A DNA stretch of 46,535 bases from Bacteroidales bacterium (GTDB lineage: Bacteria > Bacteroidota > Bacteroidia > Bacteroidales > WCHB1-69), in assembly GCA_017551725.1 (NCBI GenBank), contig JAFZKY010000018.1, positions 1 through 46,535 on the forward strand, written 5' to 3'. Shown here piece by piece: positions 8,388 through 16,866 of this stretch (the stretch's first letter is position 1; each line of letters begins with the position of its first letter). The notes below the pieces were generated by a model. The model did not search any database. It worked only from the letters and a program-made list of their open reading frames with translations, and was not told the DNA's origin. The position numbers were made by a program, and so were the translations under genes.

Positions 8388-8445
8388 TCTACTTTTGGAT
8401 TAACAACTAAAATATTACATCTTGGTGCGGAATTTCAAAACGCGG

Positions 8446-8453
8446 CAAAAGTA
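8446..8453 (-). promoter_or_regulatory. corA promoter, -7 box TACTTTTG
   Basis: The reverse complement of CAAAAGTA gives TACTTTTG, a full TAnnTTTG match. It lies about 73 nt upstream of the corA start codon. The stretch between the ABC exporter stop (8492) and this box holds no other gene. Confidence 0.6.
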
Positions 8454-8491
8454 CAAAAAAATGTAAAAAAAGCGGGAGTGTGTGAAAAAAA

Positions 8492-10282
<1,791 letters not shown>

Positions 10283-10312
10283 ATTTGTCAGTTGTATTCA
10301 AAAAAACATGTT

Positions 10313-11002
10313 TCATTTGGTAGCCCTGTACACGGAGGCGATGCCATAGGAGTATGTGGTAAACCGTGGCACGCGGAAACCCGTTTCTGTCAGCTTGGCC
10401 GTCATTTTTTCACCCCATATAAAGTTCTTCACACTTTTGTTCAAATAGGTATAGGCTGTTTTGTCTTTGCTTAAAAAGCGGCCCACAGCGGGCAGTATAT
10501 GAGAGAAATAGAGGTCGTAAAGCCACGCCACCATCTTGTTGCGGGGGTATGAGAACTCCAGCACCATCAGCTGGCCGCCGGGCTTGAGCACACGGCGCAT
10601 CTCGTCAAGGCCCAGCTCCAAGTCGGAGAAGTTGCGTACCCCGAAGGCGCAGGTCACGGCATCAAAGCTGTTGTCTTCGTATGGGAGTTGCAACGCACTG
10701 CCCTCCCGGAAGGTGATGCGGTCCGACATGCGCTGGCGTTCCACCTTTTCCCTGCCGATGCGCATCATCTCCAAGGAGAGGTCGATGCCCACCACCCGCG
10801 ACGCCTTCCCCTGACGTATCAGCTCTATCGCCAGGTCGGCGGTGCCTACGGCCACATCCAGCACTGTCGTGCAGGGCGACATTCCCTTGACGGCACGCCG
10901 TCGCCACCGGCGGTCCACATTCAGTGACAGAATATGGTTAAGCCGGTCGTAAGTGCCCGCAATGCGGTCGAAAAGTTTGCCTATATGCTGTTTTTCCTCC
11001 AT
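10313..11002 (-). CDS. ubiE: Demethylmenaquinone methyltransferase (UbiE/MenG)
   Basis: A 229-residue class I SAM-dependent methyltransferase catalysing the last step of menaquinone synthesis. The SAM-binding motif reads TVLDVAVGTADLAIELI, with the acidic motif II at VVGIDLS. Family blocks GTYDRLNHILSLNVDRRWRR near the N-terminus and AFGVRNFSDLELGLDEMRRV in the middle are diagnostic. The C-terminal TTYSYGIASVYRATK is also typical. Its ATG overlaps the dtd stop codon by one base (TAATG), pointing to coupled translation. Confidence 0.94.
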   Translation of the reverse strand: MEEKQHIGKLFDRIAGTYDRLNHILSLNVDRRWRRRAVKGMSPCTTVLDVAVGTADLAIELIRQGKASRVVGIDLSLEMMRIGREKVERQRMSDRITFREGSALQLPYEDNSFDAVTCAFGVRNFSDLELGLDEMRRVLKPGGQLMVLEFSYPRNKMVAWLYDLYFSHILPAVGRFLSKDKTAYTYLNKSVKNFIWGEKMTAKLTETGFRVPRFTTYSYGIASVYRATK

Positions 11003-11451
11003 TATTTATCCAAACTATCCAAAAGTATCGTGACGGGACCGTCGTTGACGAAGTCCACCTTCATATCCGCGCCGAAGCGTCCCGTTGCCACGGGGATGCC
11101 GTATTCGCTTTGGAGCAAGTGGTTGAAATAGTCGTACAGGGGTTCGGCCACCTCGGGACGGGCAGCGTGTACAAAGCTGGGCCTGTTGCCCTTGCGTGCG
11201 TCGCCATACAGGGTGAACTGCGAGATACTCAGCACCGCACCGTCCACATCTTTCAGTGCCAGGTTCATTTTCCCCTCGGCATCGTTGAAAACCCGCATAC
11301 CGGCCACCTTTTTGGCCAGATACTCGGCATCCGCCCGCGTGTCATCATGGGTGATGCCCACCAGCAGAAGGAAGCCCGTACCAATATGGCCCGTAACCTC
11401 TCCATCAATGCGGACCTCCGCCCTGCTGCACCGTTGAACAACTATTCTCAT
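11002..11451 (-). CDS. dtd: D-aminoacyl-tRNA deacylase
   Basis: A 149-residue cytoplasmic proofreading enzyme that removes D-amino acids (and Gly from tRNA-Ala) mischarged onto tRNAs. The two family motifs are visible: [10 protein letters not shown] (SQxTL) at about residue 80 and [11 protein letters not shown], carrying the Gly-cisPro, near the C-terminus. The start at 11451 is chosen over an in-frame ATG at 11475 because a TAnnTTTG promoter at 11473-11480 overlaps the latter. It is the first gene of a probable dtd-ubiE-ABC exporter unit and is divergent from the metallophosphoesterase gene. Confidence 0.93.
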   Translation of the reverse strand: MRIVVQRCSRAEVRIDGEVTGHIGTGFLLLVGITHDDTRADAEYLAKKVAGMRVFNDAEGKMNLALKDVDGAVLSISQFTLYGDARKGNRPSFVHAARPEVAEPLYDYFNHLLQSEYGIPVATGRFGADMKVDFVNDGPVTILLDSLDK

Positions 11452-11472
11452 AATCCGTTTATAATAAAGGTG

Positions 11473-11480
11473 CAAAAGTA
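11473..11480 (-). promoter_or_regulatory. dtd operon promoter, -7 box TACTTTTG
   Basis: Read on the minus strand this is TACTTTTG, 21 nt upstream of the dtd ATG. It lies 20 bp from the plus-strand box at 11501-11508, so the two promoters are back to back and may compete or share a regulator. Confidence 0.65.
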
Positions 11481-11500
11481 CAAAAAAAGAAAAAATACGC

Positions 11501-11508
11501 TATTTTTG
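11501..11508 (+). promoter_or_regulatory. Metallophosphoesterase promoter, -7 box TATTTTTG
   Basis: TATTTTTG followed by CGCC, 18 nt upstream of the ATG at 11527. The resulting leader would be only about a dozen bases long. Confidence 0.65.
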
Positions 11509-11526
11509 CGCCAAATTTTGATTTAC

Positions 11527-12633
11527 ATGAGAAGAATCCTAATCCTGGTGGCGTTCTTCGCCCTCATCGGCGTCGCCATCGGGTATCTTGCCCGGCGCAC
11601 CGCCTTCATATTCGGATGCAAGCCCGTATGGTTCTACATAGGATACACCCTGGCGCTTGTCGGGGCGTTCGTGTTCACCTTCGGAGGCGCCTCCGCGTGG
11701 AGTTGTAATCCCGTGTGCCATATTCTGTTCTGCATCTTCAGCACCCTGCTGGGCGTGCTCCTGTATCTGATCATCGTCATGGTCGTGGTGGACATTGTGC
11801 AACTGTTTGCGCACTTCCCGGCCAAGGTGTTCGGACTTGTCGTGGGAGGGCTTACGCTGATCCTCTGCGTTGGCGGCATTATCAATGCCTTCACGCCGCG
11901 CCTTACGCCCGCGACCGTGGAGCTATCCGGATTACGACAACCTGTGCGCGCGGTGCAGCTCACCGACACACATCTGGGCCATTTCCGGGGCCGGCGGCAT
12001 GTTCGGCGGCTGGTGGACATGGTGAACGCCGCCAACCCTGACATCATCTTTTTCACGGGCGACTGTTTCGAAAGTCCATACAACCTTAACGCCGAAACCG
12101 TGGAGCCGCTGCGGCAACTGAAAGCCCCAGTCTATTTTGTGTCAGGCAATCACGACGGCTATGTAAGCATTGATTCCGTGAAAAGCCTGCTTCGTCAAGT
12201 GGGTGTGCGAGTGCTGGAAACGGAAGTGGTGGAGGATTGCGGCCTGCAGATTGTGGGGTTGGACTACATGCGTGCCGACGAACATGACGGCAATTCCATG
12301 CACGCGCCCGTGGGCGATGCCACCATAGAATCCGTAAGCCGGGAGTTGATCCACAAGGGCGATTTGCCCCTTGTGGTGCTGCACCACAACCCTTGCGGCG
12401 GGGAGTATCTGGAGAAGGCCGAAGTCGATCTCTATCTGGCGGGGCACACGCACGGCGGACAGCTGTACCCGCTCATCTGGGTAAATGACAAGGTTTTCCG
12501 ATTCAACCGAGGCCTGTACCAATTGGGCAACATGCAGATTTACACCTCCTGCGGCAGTGGCACCTTCGGCCCTCCCATGCGCATAGGCACGCGCAGCGAA
12601 GTCACGGTGCTGGAACTGAGACCTGGAGAGTAG
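11527..12633 (+). CDS. Membrane-anchored metallophosphoesterase
   Basis: A 368-residue protein with four to five hydrophobic segments in about residues 1-125 and a calcineurin-like phosphoesterase domain from about 140 to the end. Metal-binding motifs in order: LTDTHLGH (DxH), FFTGDCFESP (GDx2E), SGNHDGY (GNHD), LHHNP, and AGHTHGGQLYP (GHxH). This layout matches the YaeI/YkuE-like group, some members of which act on lipid-linked phosphates such as UDP-2,3-diacylglucosamine; the substrate here is not known. The start at 11527 follows the promoter closely. Longer frames run back through the divergent dtd gene and are artefacts. Confidence 0.88.
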   Translation: MRRILILVAFFALIGVAIGYLARRTAFIFGCKPVWFYIGYTLALVGAFVFTFGGASAWSCNPVCHILFCIFSTLLGVLLYLIIVMVVVDIVQLFAHFPAKVFGLVVGGLTLILCVGGIINAFTPRLTPATVELSGLRQPVRAVQLTDTHLGHFRGRRHVRRLVDMVNAANPDIIFFTGDCFESPYNLNAETVEPLRQLKAPVYFVSGNHDGYVSIDSVKSLLRQVGVRVLETEVVEDCGLQIVGLDYMRADEHDGNSMHAPVGDATIESVSRELIHKGDLPLVVLHHNPCGGEYLEKAEVDLYLAGHTHGGQLYPLIWVNDKVFRFNRGLYQLGNMQIYTSCGSGTFGPPMRIGTRSEVTVLELRPGE

Positions 12634-12704
12634 GCGATTTTCACCCTGTTTCACTTCACAACAAGAAAATAAGTTGTTATTTTAATTTAGTGTTACATTT
12701 TTTA

Positions 12705-12712
12705 TATCTTTG
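12705..12712 (+). promoter_or_regulatory. Promoter for an RNA candidate, -7 box TATCTTTG
   Basis: A full TAnnTTTG match in an AT-rich stretch after the metallophosphoesterase stop. No protein-coding frame starts downstream on this strand before the next, convergent gene, which suggests that the transcript is non-coding. Confidence 0.6.
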
Positions 12713-12716
12713 CAGC

Positions 12717-12878
12717 GTTGTTTTAGCACGGTTCGACCGTACAGCGTCAGAGCCCTTGGGTAGTAGATAGCACTAAAAGACAAACAGGAAACCCTATGGA
12801 GTGTAAGCGTAGCGCGTAGGCGGAAGGCACAAAGGTTAAAACTTTAGCGGAGTTCGCTCCCGCTTCCATAAAAGTTTT
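12717..12878 (+). ncRNA. Putative structured non-coding RNA, family unknown
   Basis: About 160 bases between a TATCTTTG promoter and a terminal hairpin, with no coding frame. The 5' part can close as a domain: TTTTAG (12721-12726) pairs with CTAAAA (12773-12778), extendable with GTTG/CAA(A)C. This encloses an ACGGT/ACCGT hairpin (12728-12740) and a small CCCTTGGG hairpin. In the 3' part AAAACTTT (12838-12845) pairs perfectly with AAAGTTTT (12871-12878) around a GCGGAG-TTCG-CTCCCGC hairpin. TATGGA (12795-12800) can pair with TCCATA (12865-12870), which would form a pseudoknot or alternative fold. It does not match what I know of tmRNA, SRP RNA or RNase P; 6S RNA could not be judged. Confidence 0.5.
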
Positions 12879-12885
12879 CTGGATT

Positions 12886-13532
12886 TCACAACGGCGGTTC
12901 TTGATTCATCTCTTTTCCCTCCAAACGATTTAACTTCTCTTGCATTTGCCGAAGCTTTTCCTCAAGCTGCGCAATTTTATCCTCGCTTGAGGTATCATTC
13001 TCCCTCCGCACGGAATGCTTCAGCTTGAACATGGCCAGATTCAGTTCTAAGGACGTTTCGCTGCTCTGTTTGGGCAGGATGTCGCCCATGATCTCCTCCA
13101 CCAGCTGCCCGCCGCGCCGCAGCAGCGTCTGTTGCATCGTCTTGTCATCTTCCTGTTGCGGAATCTCCACAATTACCCGCGAGAGCTCTTTTAGTTTGGC
13201 GTATGCCTCCACGATGGCGATGGTGGTCTCCACCGCCTTCGGACTCTTCAGAATCGTGGCCAACATATAGAGGCCCTTCTCGGTGAAGGCTTTGGGAAGT
13301 TGCGGTGAAAAGCGGAGTTTTGAGAGGTGGTGGAAATTTTCCACCACCTCTGATTTTTCATTCGAATCAAGCTCGAAAATATATCCAACTGGGAATTTTC
13401 CAGGGTTGTTTTTTACAGCCTTGTTAATGTCTCTGGTCTCCACGCCGTACAGTTCGGCGACATCCGAGTCCAATATCACCTGCTGGCCCGGAGAGTGATG
13501 ATCTTACTTTCTACTTCTACAATGTTTGTCAT
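12886..13532 (-). pseudogene. ORF6N-domain DNA-binding protein, frameshifted near the N-terminus
   Basis: An ORF6N-family protein (a putative DNA-binding domain common in phages and Bacteroidota). The uninterrupted part runs from 13479 (GTG) to 12886, 197 residues: ILDSDVAELYGVETRDINKA, FTEKGLYMLATIL, and a C-terminal coiled coil with EEKLRQMQEKLNRLEGKE. The expected N-terminus is present in another frame: an ATG at 13532 encodes MTNIVEVESKIITLR, which should continue GQQVILDSD. Near 13487-13489 the sequence has CGGGC where CGGGGC is needed, so one G is missing. Either a real lesion or a consensus error. The truncated GTG-started form could still be made. A TAATTTTG promoter lies upstream at 13561-13568. 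Confidence 0.75.
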
Positions 13533-13560
13533 AATAGTTTTGTTTATTATTAATGATTTG

Positions 13561-13568
13561 CAAAATTA
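13561..13568 (-). promoter_or_regulatory. ORF6N gene promoter, -7 box TAATTTTG
   Basis: The reverse complement of CAAAATTA is TAATTTTG, 28 nt before the ATG at 13532. This supports 13532, rather than the internal GTG at 13479, as the original start. Confidence 0.5.
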
Positions 13569-13606
13569 ACAAACTATAAGATTACATTATAGTATTATTG
13601 TAAATT

Positions 13607-13622
13607 TTTTCAATATTGAAAA
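13607..13622. repeat. Perfect 16-bp palindrome
   Basis: TTTTCAATATTGAAAA is its own reverse complement. It sits about 40-60 bp upstream of the ORF6N promoter and about 45 bp upstream of the plus-strand box at 13667, so it could be an operator for either. That role is inference. Confidence 0.6.
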
Positions 13623-13666
13623 TCAATATAGTATAAAATATCATTGCAAAAATAACATTTAATAGT

Positions 13667-13674
13667 TAACTTTG
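13667..13674 (+). promoter_or_regulatory. Orphan promoter-like box TAACTTTG
   Basis: A TAnnTTTG match followed by CAATATG. The first ATG downstream (13680) opens a frame of only 12 codons, so if this promoter is active its product is not an obvious protein. Confidence 0.4.
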
Positions 13675-13817
13675 CAATATGATTTTCGAAGTAAGATCGG
13701 TGTTTGAGAGGAAATGAAAAGCAGCAAGGTTTGTATTTGCCCTCCGGCAAAACCACGTCTTTCCAGCGGATGTTAAAGCCGAGTCGTTCTTTGCGATGGA
13801 AACAGTTAATCCGTCTC

Positions 13818-14375
13818 TTACTTCCACACCGCGAAGCAGTAGAAACCGTAGCGCGTGTCCATCTCGGCAGGGACGAAAAAACGGAGGAATTGGACACCCT
13901 CCGGGGCAATATAGCTATCCAACGTGAAGATATTAGTGTCGGTCGTGAACTGGAAAGTGCGCACTTTCAGTTGTTGCACCAGCATCGACTCAGCCACGCG
14001 GTCGCTGCGCCAGCGGCAGTAGGCAGCGGCCTGCTCGGGCGACACGCCCAAGACCGGCCGATTGCGGAATTGGGGATGATTAGCATAGACTACTGCAATG
14101 GAGTCCGGCATCAGCGCACGCGCCGCTGAAACGTCTAAAATGGAAGAATTATACTGCTCCGACTCCTTCCCGTAAGTCTTTTCCAACCACCATTGGTACT
14201 CCAGCCAGTCCACATTCCGTACGTACGATTTGTCGCACAACGTGTTGCCAGCAAACGCTGTCAGGTTTACAAGCTCGGCGAATTTCTGCTGTTTTTTCGG
14301 GGTAAGCTGTTGCGCGGAAATCGTGCTGAAGCACATCACGCTCAGCAAAACAAAAAGTATCTGTCTAAATTTCAT
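13818..14375 (-). CDS. Secreted protein with FGE/SUMF1-like fold, hypothetical
   Basis: A 185-residue protein with a clear signal peptide (about 1-21, ending ISAQ). The mature part resembles the C-type-lectin-like fold of formylglycine-generating enzyme relatives: NVDWLEYQWWLEKTYGKES (about 55-73), VSPEQAAAYCRWRSDRV (about 112-128), and the closing DTRYGFYCFAVW, similar to the GFRC ending of that family. At 185 residues it is shorter than true FGE, and the paired active-site cysteines are not evident, so it is probably structural, like GldJ/GldK relatives, not an enzyme. It stands alone on the minus strand. A dyad-symmetric element lies eight bases upstream of its start codon. Confidence 0.65.
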   Translation of the reverse strand: MKFRQILFVLLSVMCFSTISAQQLTPKKQQKFAELVNLTAFAGNTLCDKSYVRNVDWLEYQWWLEKTYGKESEQYNSSILDVSAARALMPDSIAVVYANHPQFRNRPVLGVSPEQAAAYCRWRSDRVAESMLVQQLKVRTFQFTTDTNIFTLDSYIAPEGVQFLRFFVPAEMDTRYGFYCFAVWK

Positions 14376-14382
14376 AGGTAAA

Positions 14383-14419
14383 TGATTTATAGGTTTCTAT
14401 ATTAGAAACGAATAAATCA
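14383..14419 (-). promoter_or_regulatory. Dyad-symmetric element just before the start codon
   Basis: TGATTTAT/ATAAATCA (8 bp) and inner GTTTCTA/TAGAAAC (7 bp) arms are symmetric about 14401 with only two mismatched positions per arm. On the minus-strand message it would form a long hairpin ending eight bases before the ATG at 14375. As DNA it could be an operator. No T-run follows it, so a terminator is less likely. Confidence 0.5.
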
Positions 14420-14484
14420 TAGTAATCCTTGGGTGTGCCTGGAATATTATTCCTCGCGATCCTTGAGATCCGTGGTTAAAGAAA

Positions 14485-15249
14485 TCACTGATTCAGTACC
14501 TTGTAAATCTCCGCCATCTTCTCCTCTTCCGACAAGGCCACATCGATCCAGTGGATGTCGAAACTCAACCGCTCCATGCGGCGGAACCAAGTCATCTGGC
14601 GCTTGGAGAACTGATGGATGGCCGTGTTGAGGGAAGTGAACATCTCCTCATAGCTGATTTCGCCCAGGAGATAGAGCGTCACGTACTTGTACTCCAACCC
14701 ATAACGGATGAGAATCTCGGAGGGCACGCCCTCGTCTAACAGGGCTTTCACCTCTTCCACCATGCCCTCTTCCAAGCGAGCCTTGAGCCGCTGGGTAATG
14801 CGCGTGCGGATAAGGTCACGGTCGCCACGGAGGCCGAAGATGACCGACGGCACAGGATCCGAGAGTATCTGGCTGTCTTCCTGCCACTTGAAACGATAGC
14901 CCTGCAGCACCGCCTCGATATAGAGGCCGCTGCCGCCGCAAATCACCACCTGCCGGCCGCGGCTCTGGATATCCCGGATGGCCTTGAACGCCTCCTGCTG
15001 GTAGCGATAGACGTTGTACTTCACGCCTGGCTCCTCAATGTCAATGAGATGGTACGGCACCGGCTGACCATTGTATTGATACTCTGAGATGTCCTTGCCC
15101 GTGCCGATGTCCATGCGGCGATAGACCTGCCGCGAATCGGCGCTCACAATCTCGCCGCCCAACTCGGCAGCCAGGCGCACCGCAATGTGCGTCTTGCCTG
15201 TAGCCGTGGGACCTAAAACCGTTATTATGGGGCGCTCTTCGTTCATCAT
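14485..15249 (-). CDS. miaA: tRNA dimethylallyltransferase, short form
   Basis: Transfers a dimethylallyl group to A37 of tRNAs that read UNN codons. The P-loop reads GPTATGKTHIA, followed by VSADSRQVYRRMDIGTGK and, later, VVICGGSGLYIEAVLQGY, all typical. The protein is 254 residues, against about 300 in most bacteria. Between GGSGLYIEAV and the RLKARLEEGMVEEVKALL helix almost all of the usual insertion domain is missing. The C-terminal QFSKRQMTWFRR motif is kept. Bacteroidota are known to carry a second, shorter MiaA; this looks like that type. The start overlaps the end of the upstream phosphoesterase gene by four bases. Confidence 0.9.
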   Translation of the reverse strand: MMNEERPIITVLGPTATGKTHIAVRLAAELGGEIVSADSRQVYRRMDIGTGKDISEYQYNGQPVPYHLIDIEEPGVKYNVYRYQQEAFKAIRDIQSRGRQVVICGGSGLYIEAVLQGYRFKWQEDSQILSDPVPSVIFGLRGDRDLIRTRITQRLKARLEEGMVEEVKALLDEGVPSEILIRYGLEYKYVTLYLLGEISYEEMFTSLNTAIHQFSKRQMTWFRRMERLSFDIHWIDVALSEEEKMAEIYKVLNQ

Positions 15250-15755
15250 TTCACAGGTTGTAGTTTGGGTTCGTCAAAGATTTCCAAGTCGAAGATGCGC
15301 TCGCCGTCGATTTTGAGGCGCATCATGGTGAGGCGGGTGTGGAAACCGTAGCGTCCCGCCGCCCCAGGATTGAGAAACAGGAGGTTGTGCTGTTTGTCGT
15401 TCATCACCTTGAGAATATGCGAATGACCGGCCACCAGAATGGTGGGCTTGGCCTCGCGGATCAGTTCCAGCGCTCTCGGATCGTATTTGCCAGGATAGCC
15501 CACAATGTGGCGGATGGCCACGGTGTGCTGTTCACACTGGAAGACCTGGTTTTCAGGAATCTCCCGGCGGATGTCCCAATCGTCGCAGTTGCCATACACG
15601 GCGCGCACGGTGGGCGCAATGGAAGCTAGCTCATCAAGGATGAAGTCGTCCACGATGTCGCCTGCGTGCCAGATCTCATCGCAGTCTTTGAAAAACTCAA
15701 AGGCGTCGGGGTGCAGATAGCCGTGCGTGTCGGAAAGCAGTCCTATCTTCTTCAT
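15246..15755 (-). CDS. YfcE/MJ0936-type phosphodiesterase
   Basis: A 169-residue cytoplasmic metallophosphoesterase. Motifs in order: LLSDTHGYLHPD (DxH), WHAGDIVDD (GD), VYGNCDDWDIR (GNxD), an internal His, and VAGHSHILKV (GHxH). The small size, with no insert, matches the YfcE/MJ0936 group, which hydrolyses simple phosphodiesters in vitro; the natural substrate is unknown. Both ends overlap their neighbours by four bases (ATGA), so rlmB, this gene and miaA form one tightly coupled operon. Confidence 0.88.
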   Translation of the reverse strand: MKKIGLLSDTHGYLHPDAFEFFKDCDEIWHAGDIVDDFILDELASIAPTVRAVYGNCDDWDIRREIPENQVFQCEQHTVAIRHIVGYPGKYDPRALELIREAKPTILVAGHSHILKVMNDKQHNLLFLNPGAAGRYGFHTRLTMMRLKIDGERIFDLEIFDEPKLQPVK

Positions 15756-16516
15756 TCTTTCACGGGATTGCGTTGTTTCACCACCTCAAAAAGCGTGATA
15801 CCAGTGGCCACAGAGACATTGAGCGAGCGGATGGAGCCCACCATCGGGATGGTGATGGTGTCGTTGCAATGGCGCAGGTAGTCCCACGCAATGCCCTCGT
15901 ATTCGTTGCCCATGATGAGGCAAACCGGCCCCGTCATATCTTTGTTGTAGAGCGCGTGGTTGGCCTTCTCGGTCACGCCCACCACCTCTATGCCGGAGTC
16001 CTTAAGATACTGGATGACCTCCACGAGGTTGGAGTGGCGGCAGACGGGTATCTTGTTGAGCGCGCCGGCGGAGCTCTTCACCGCGTCCTCGTTGAGCTGC
16101 GCGCCGCCGTTGAGGGGCAGGATGATGGCATCCACGCCCGCACACTCGGCCGAGCGGGCAATCGCGCCCACGTTGCGCACGTCGGTAATCTTGTCGAGGA
16201 GCAGCAAGAACGGGACTCTACCCTCTTCAAAGATGGTGGGCACAATGTCGAAGATGCTGCTGTACTCGATGGCGGAGAGGAAGGCCACCACGCCCTGGTG
16301 GTTGTTGCGCGTGAGGCGGTTCAGTTTCTCAAGGGGCACATACTGGAACGGGATCTTGTGCTGGCGCACCTCGTAGAAGAGCTGCTTGAAGAGCTCGCCC
16401 TGGAGCCCTTTCTGGAAGAGCACCTTGTCGATGGTCTTGCCGCTCTCCATCGCCTCGAAGATGGGGCGCATGCCGTAGATAAGGGCGGTGTTATCTTGGG
16501 ATTGCTTGGGGTACAT
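15752..16516 (-). CDS. rlmB: SpoU/TrmH family 2'-O-ribose RNA methyltransferase (RlmB-like)
   Basis: A 254-residue SPOUT methyltransferase, most likely modifying the 2'-O of a guanosine in 23S rRNA. The N-terminal substrate-binding domain opens LIYGMRPIFEAMESGKTID. The knotted SAM-binding domain shows LLLDKITDVRNVGAIARSAE, CLIMGNEYEGI and IPMVGSIRSLNVSVATGI, the three SpoU motifs. The start at 16516 is supported by a TATCTTTG promoter 33 nt upstream; the longer frame to 16615 would begin before the promoter. It is first in the rlmB-yfcE-miaA operon. TrmH of tRNA is an alternative, but the N-terminal domain favours RlmB. Confidence 0.9.
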   Translation of the reverse strand: MYPKQSQDNTALIYGMRPIFEAMESGKTIDKVLFQKGLQGELFKQLFYEVRQHKIPFQYVPLEKLNRLTRNNHQGVVAFLSAIEYSSIFDIVPTIFEEGRVPFLLLLDKITDVRNVGAIARSAECAGVDAIILPLNGGAQLNEDAVKSSAGALNKIPVCRHSNLVEVIQYLKDSGIEVVGVTEKANHALYNKDMTGPVCLIMGNEYEGIAWDYLRHCNDTITIPMVGSIRSLNVSVATGITLFEVVKQRNPVKE

Positions 16517-16548
16517 TGATGATGAGGTTGGGTGAAATTTTGAAAGTG

Positions 16549-16556
16549 CAAAGATA
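16549..16556 (-). promoter_or_regulatory. rlmB-yfcE-miaA operon promoter, -7 box TATCTTTG
   Basis: The reverse complement of CAAAGATA is TATCTTTG. It lies 33 nt upstream of the ATG at 16516 and sets that start over longer ones. Confidence 0.65.
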
Positions 16557-16626
16557 GAAAATAAAAACATTGCTGATTGCCTCATGCCCAACAAAATGTG
16601 TTGTATTTTTCCCATCTGAAGCAGTA

Positions 16627-16800
16627 GTCAAGAATTCCTTGACAACTGATTTTTTCATCAACTCACCCTCTTTGAAAATTTTTAATCAACAAATTGATTA
16701 TCAACTACTTTCAACAATTAATTGTTAAAAATGACAAATACAAAAACCATCATGCGGGCCAATGGCCCGCATGACTTGATAGTAGAAGCGATCGTACGAT
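16627..16800. repeat. Cluster of five inverted repeats in a 350-bp gene-free stretch
   Basis: Between rlmB and the T9SS cargo gene there is no supported CDS. The stretch holds GTCAAG-5-CTTGAC (16627-16643), AATCAA-4-TTGATT (16684-16699), the perfect palindrome AACAATTAATTGTT (16713-16726), a 10-bp stem CATGCGGGCC-AAT-GGCCCGCATG (16751-16773) and the perfect palindrome ATCGTACGAT (16791-16800). The density looks higher than in other spacers of this window. It could be a dispersed intergenic repeat, regulatory sites, or part of a structured transcript. Confidence 0.6.
16751..16773 (-). terminator. Probable terminator of the T9SS cargo gene
   Basis: A perfect 10-bp GC-rich stem with a three-base loop. 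On the minus strand it is followed a few bases later by TTTTT. It lies about 93 bases beyond the stop codon of the minus-strand gene at 16867. The T-run is short, so termination efficiency is uncertain. Confidence 0.45.
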
Positions 16801-16866
16801 GGGAAATAATCCTTTCGATTAAAGGCGCAACATTTTCTTATGGAAGTCCTTTTCCGCACGCCGCGC

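Larger units (their letters stand above)
13569..13817. other. AT-rich palindromic spacer with an unassigned island
   Basis: Bases 13569-13680 are extremely AT-rich and include a perfect 16-bp palindrome (13607-13622). A plus-strand TAnnTTTG box at 13667-13674 is followed by a more balanced island (about 13680-13817) with no long frame of its own on the plus strand. The frames crossing it continue into the antisense of the next gene and look like shadows. It may be a small RNA, a gene remnant or a dispersed repeat; nothing decides between these. Confidence 0.4.

Noticed and set aside
12728-12740. tRNA or tmRNA T-arm (GGTTCGACC)
   Set aside because: The stem around it is ACGGT/ACCGT with a three-base loop, and no acceptor stem, anticodon arm or tmRNA tag frame can be built around it.
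12800-12825. Similarity to the 16S rRNA GTAAAGCGnGCGTAGGCGG region
   Set aside because: Only a short partial match; the flanks do not fit 16S rRNA, so I take it as chance.
13704-14129. Plus-strand 141-codon frame
   Set aside because: Its larger part is antisense to the secreted FGE-like gene, which has a signal peptide and sensible composition.
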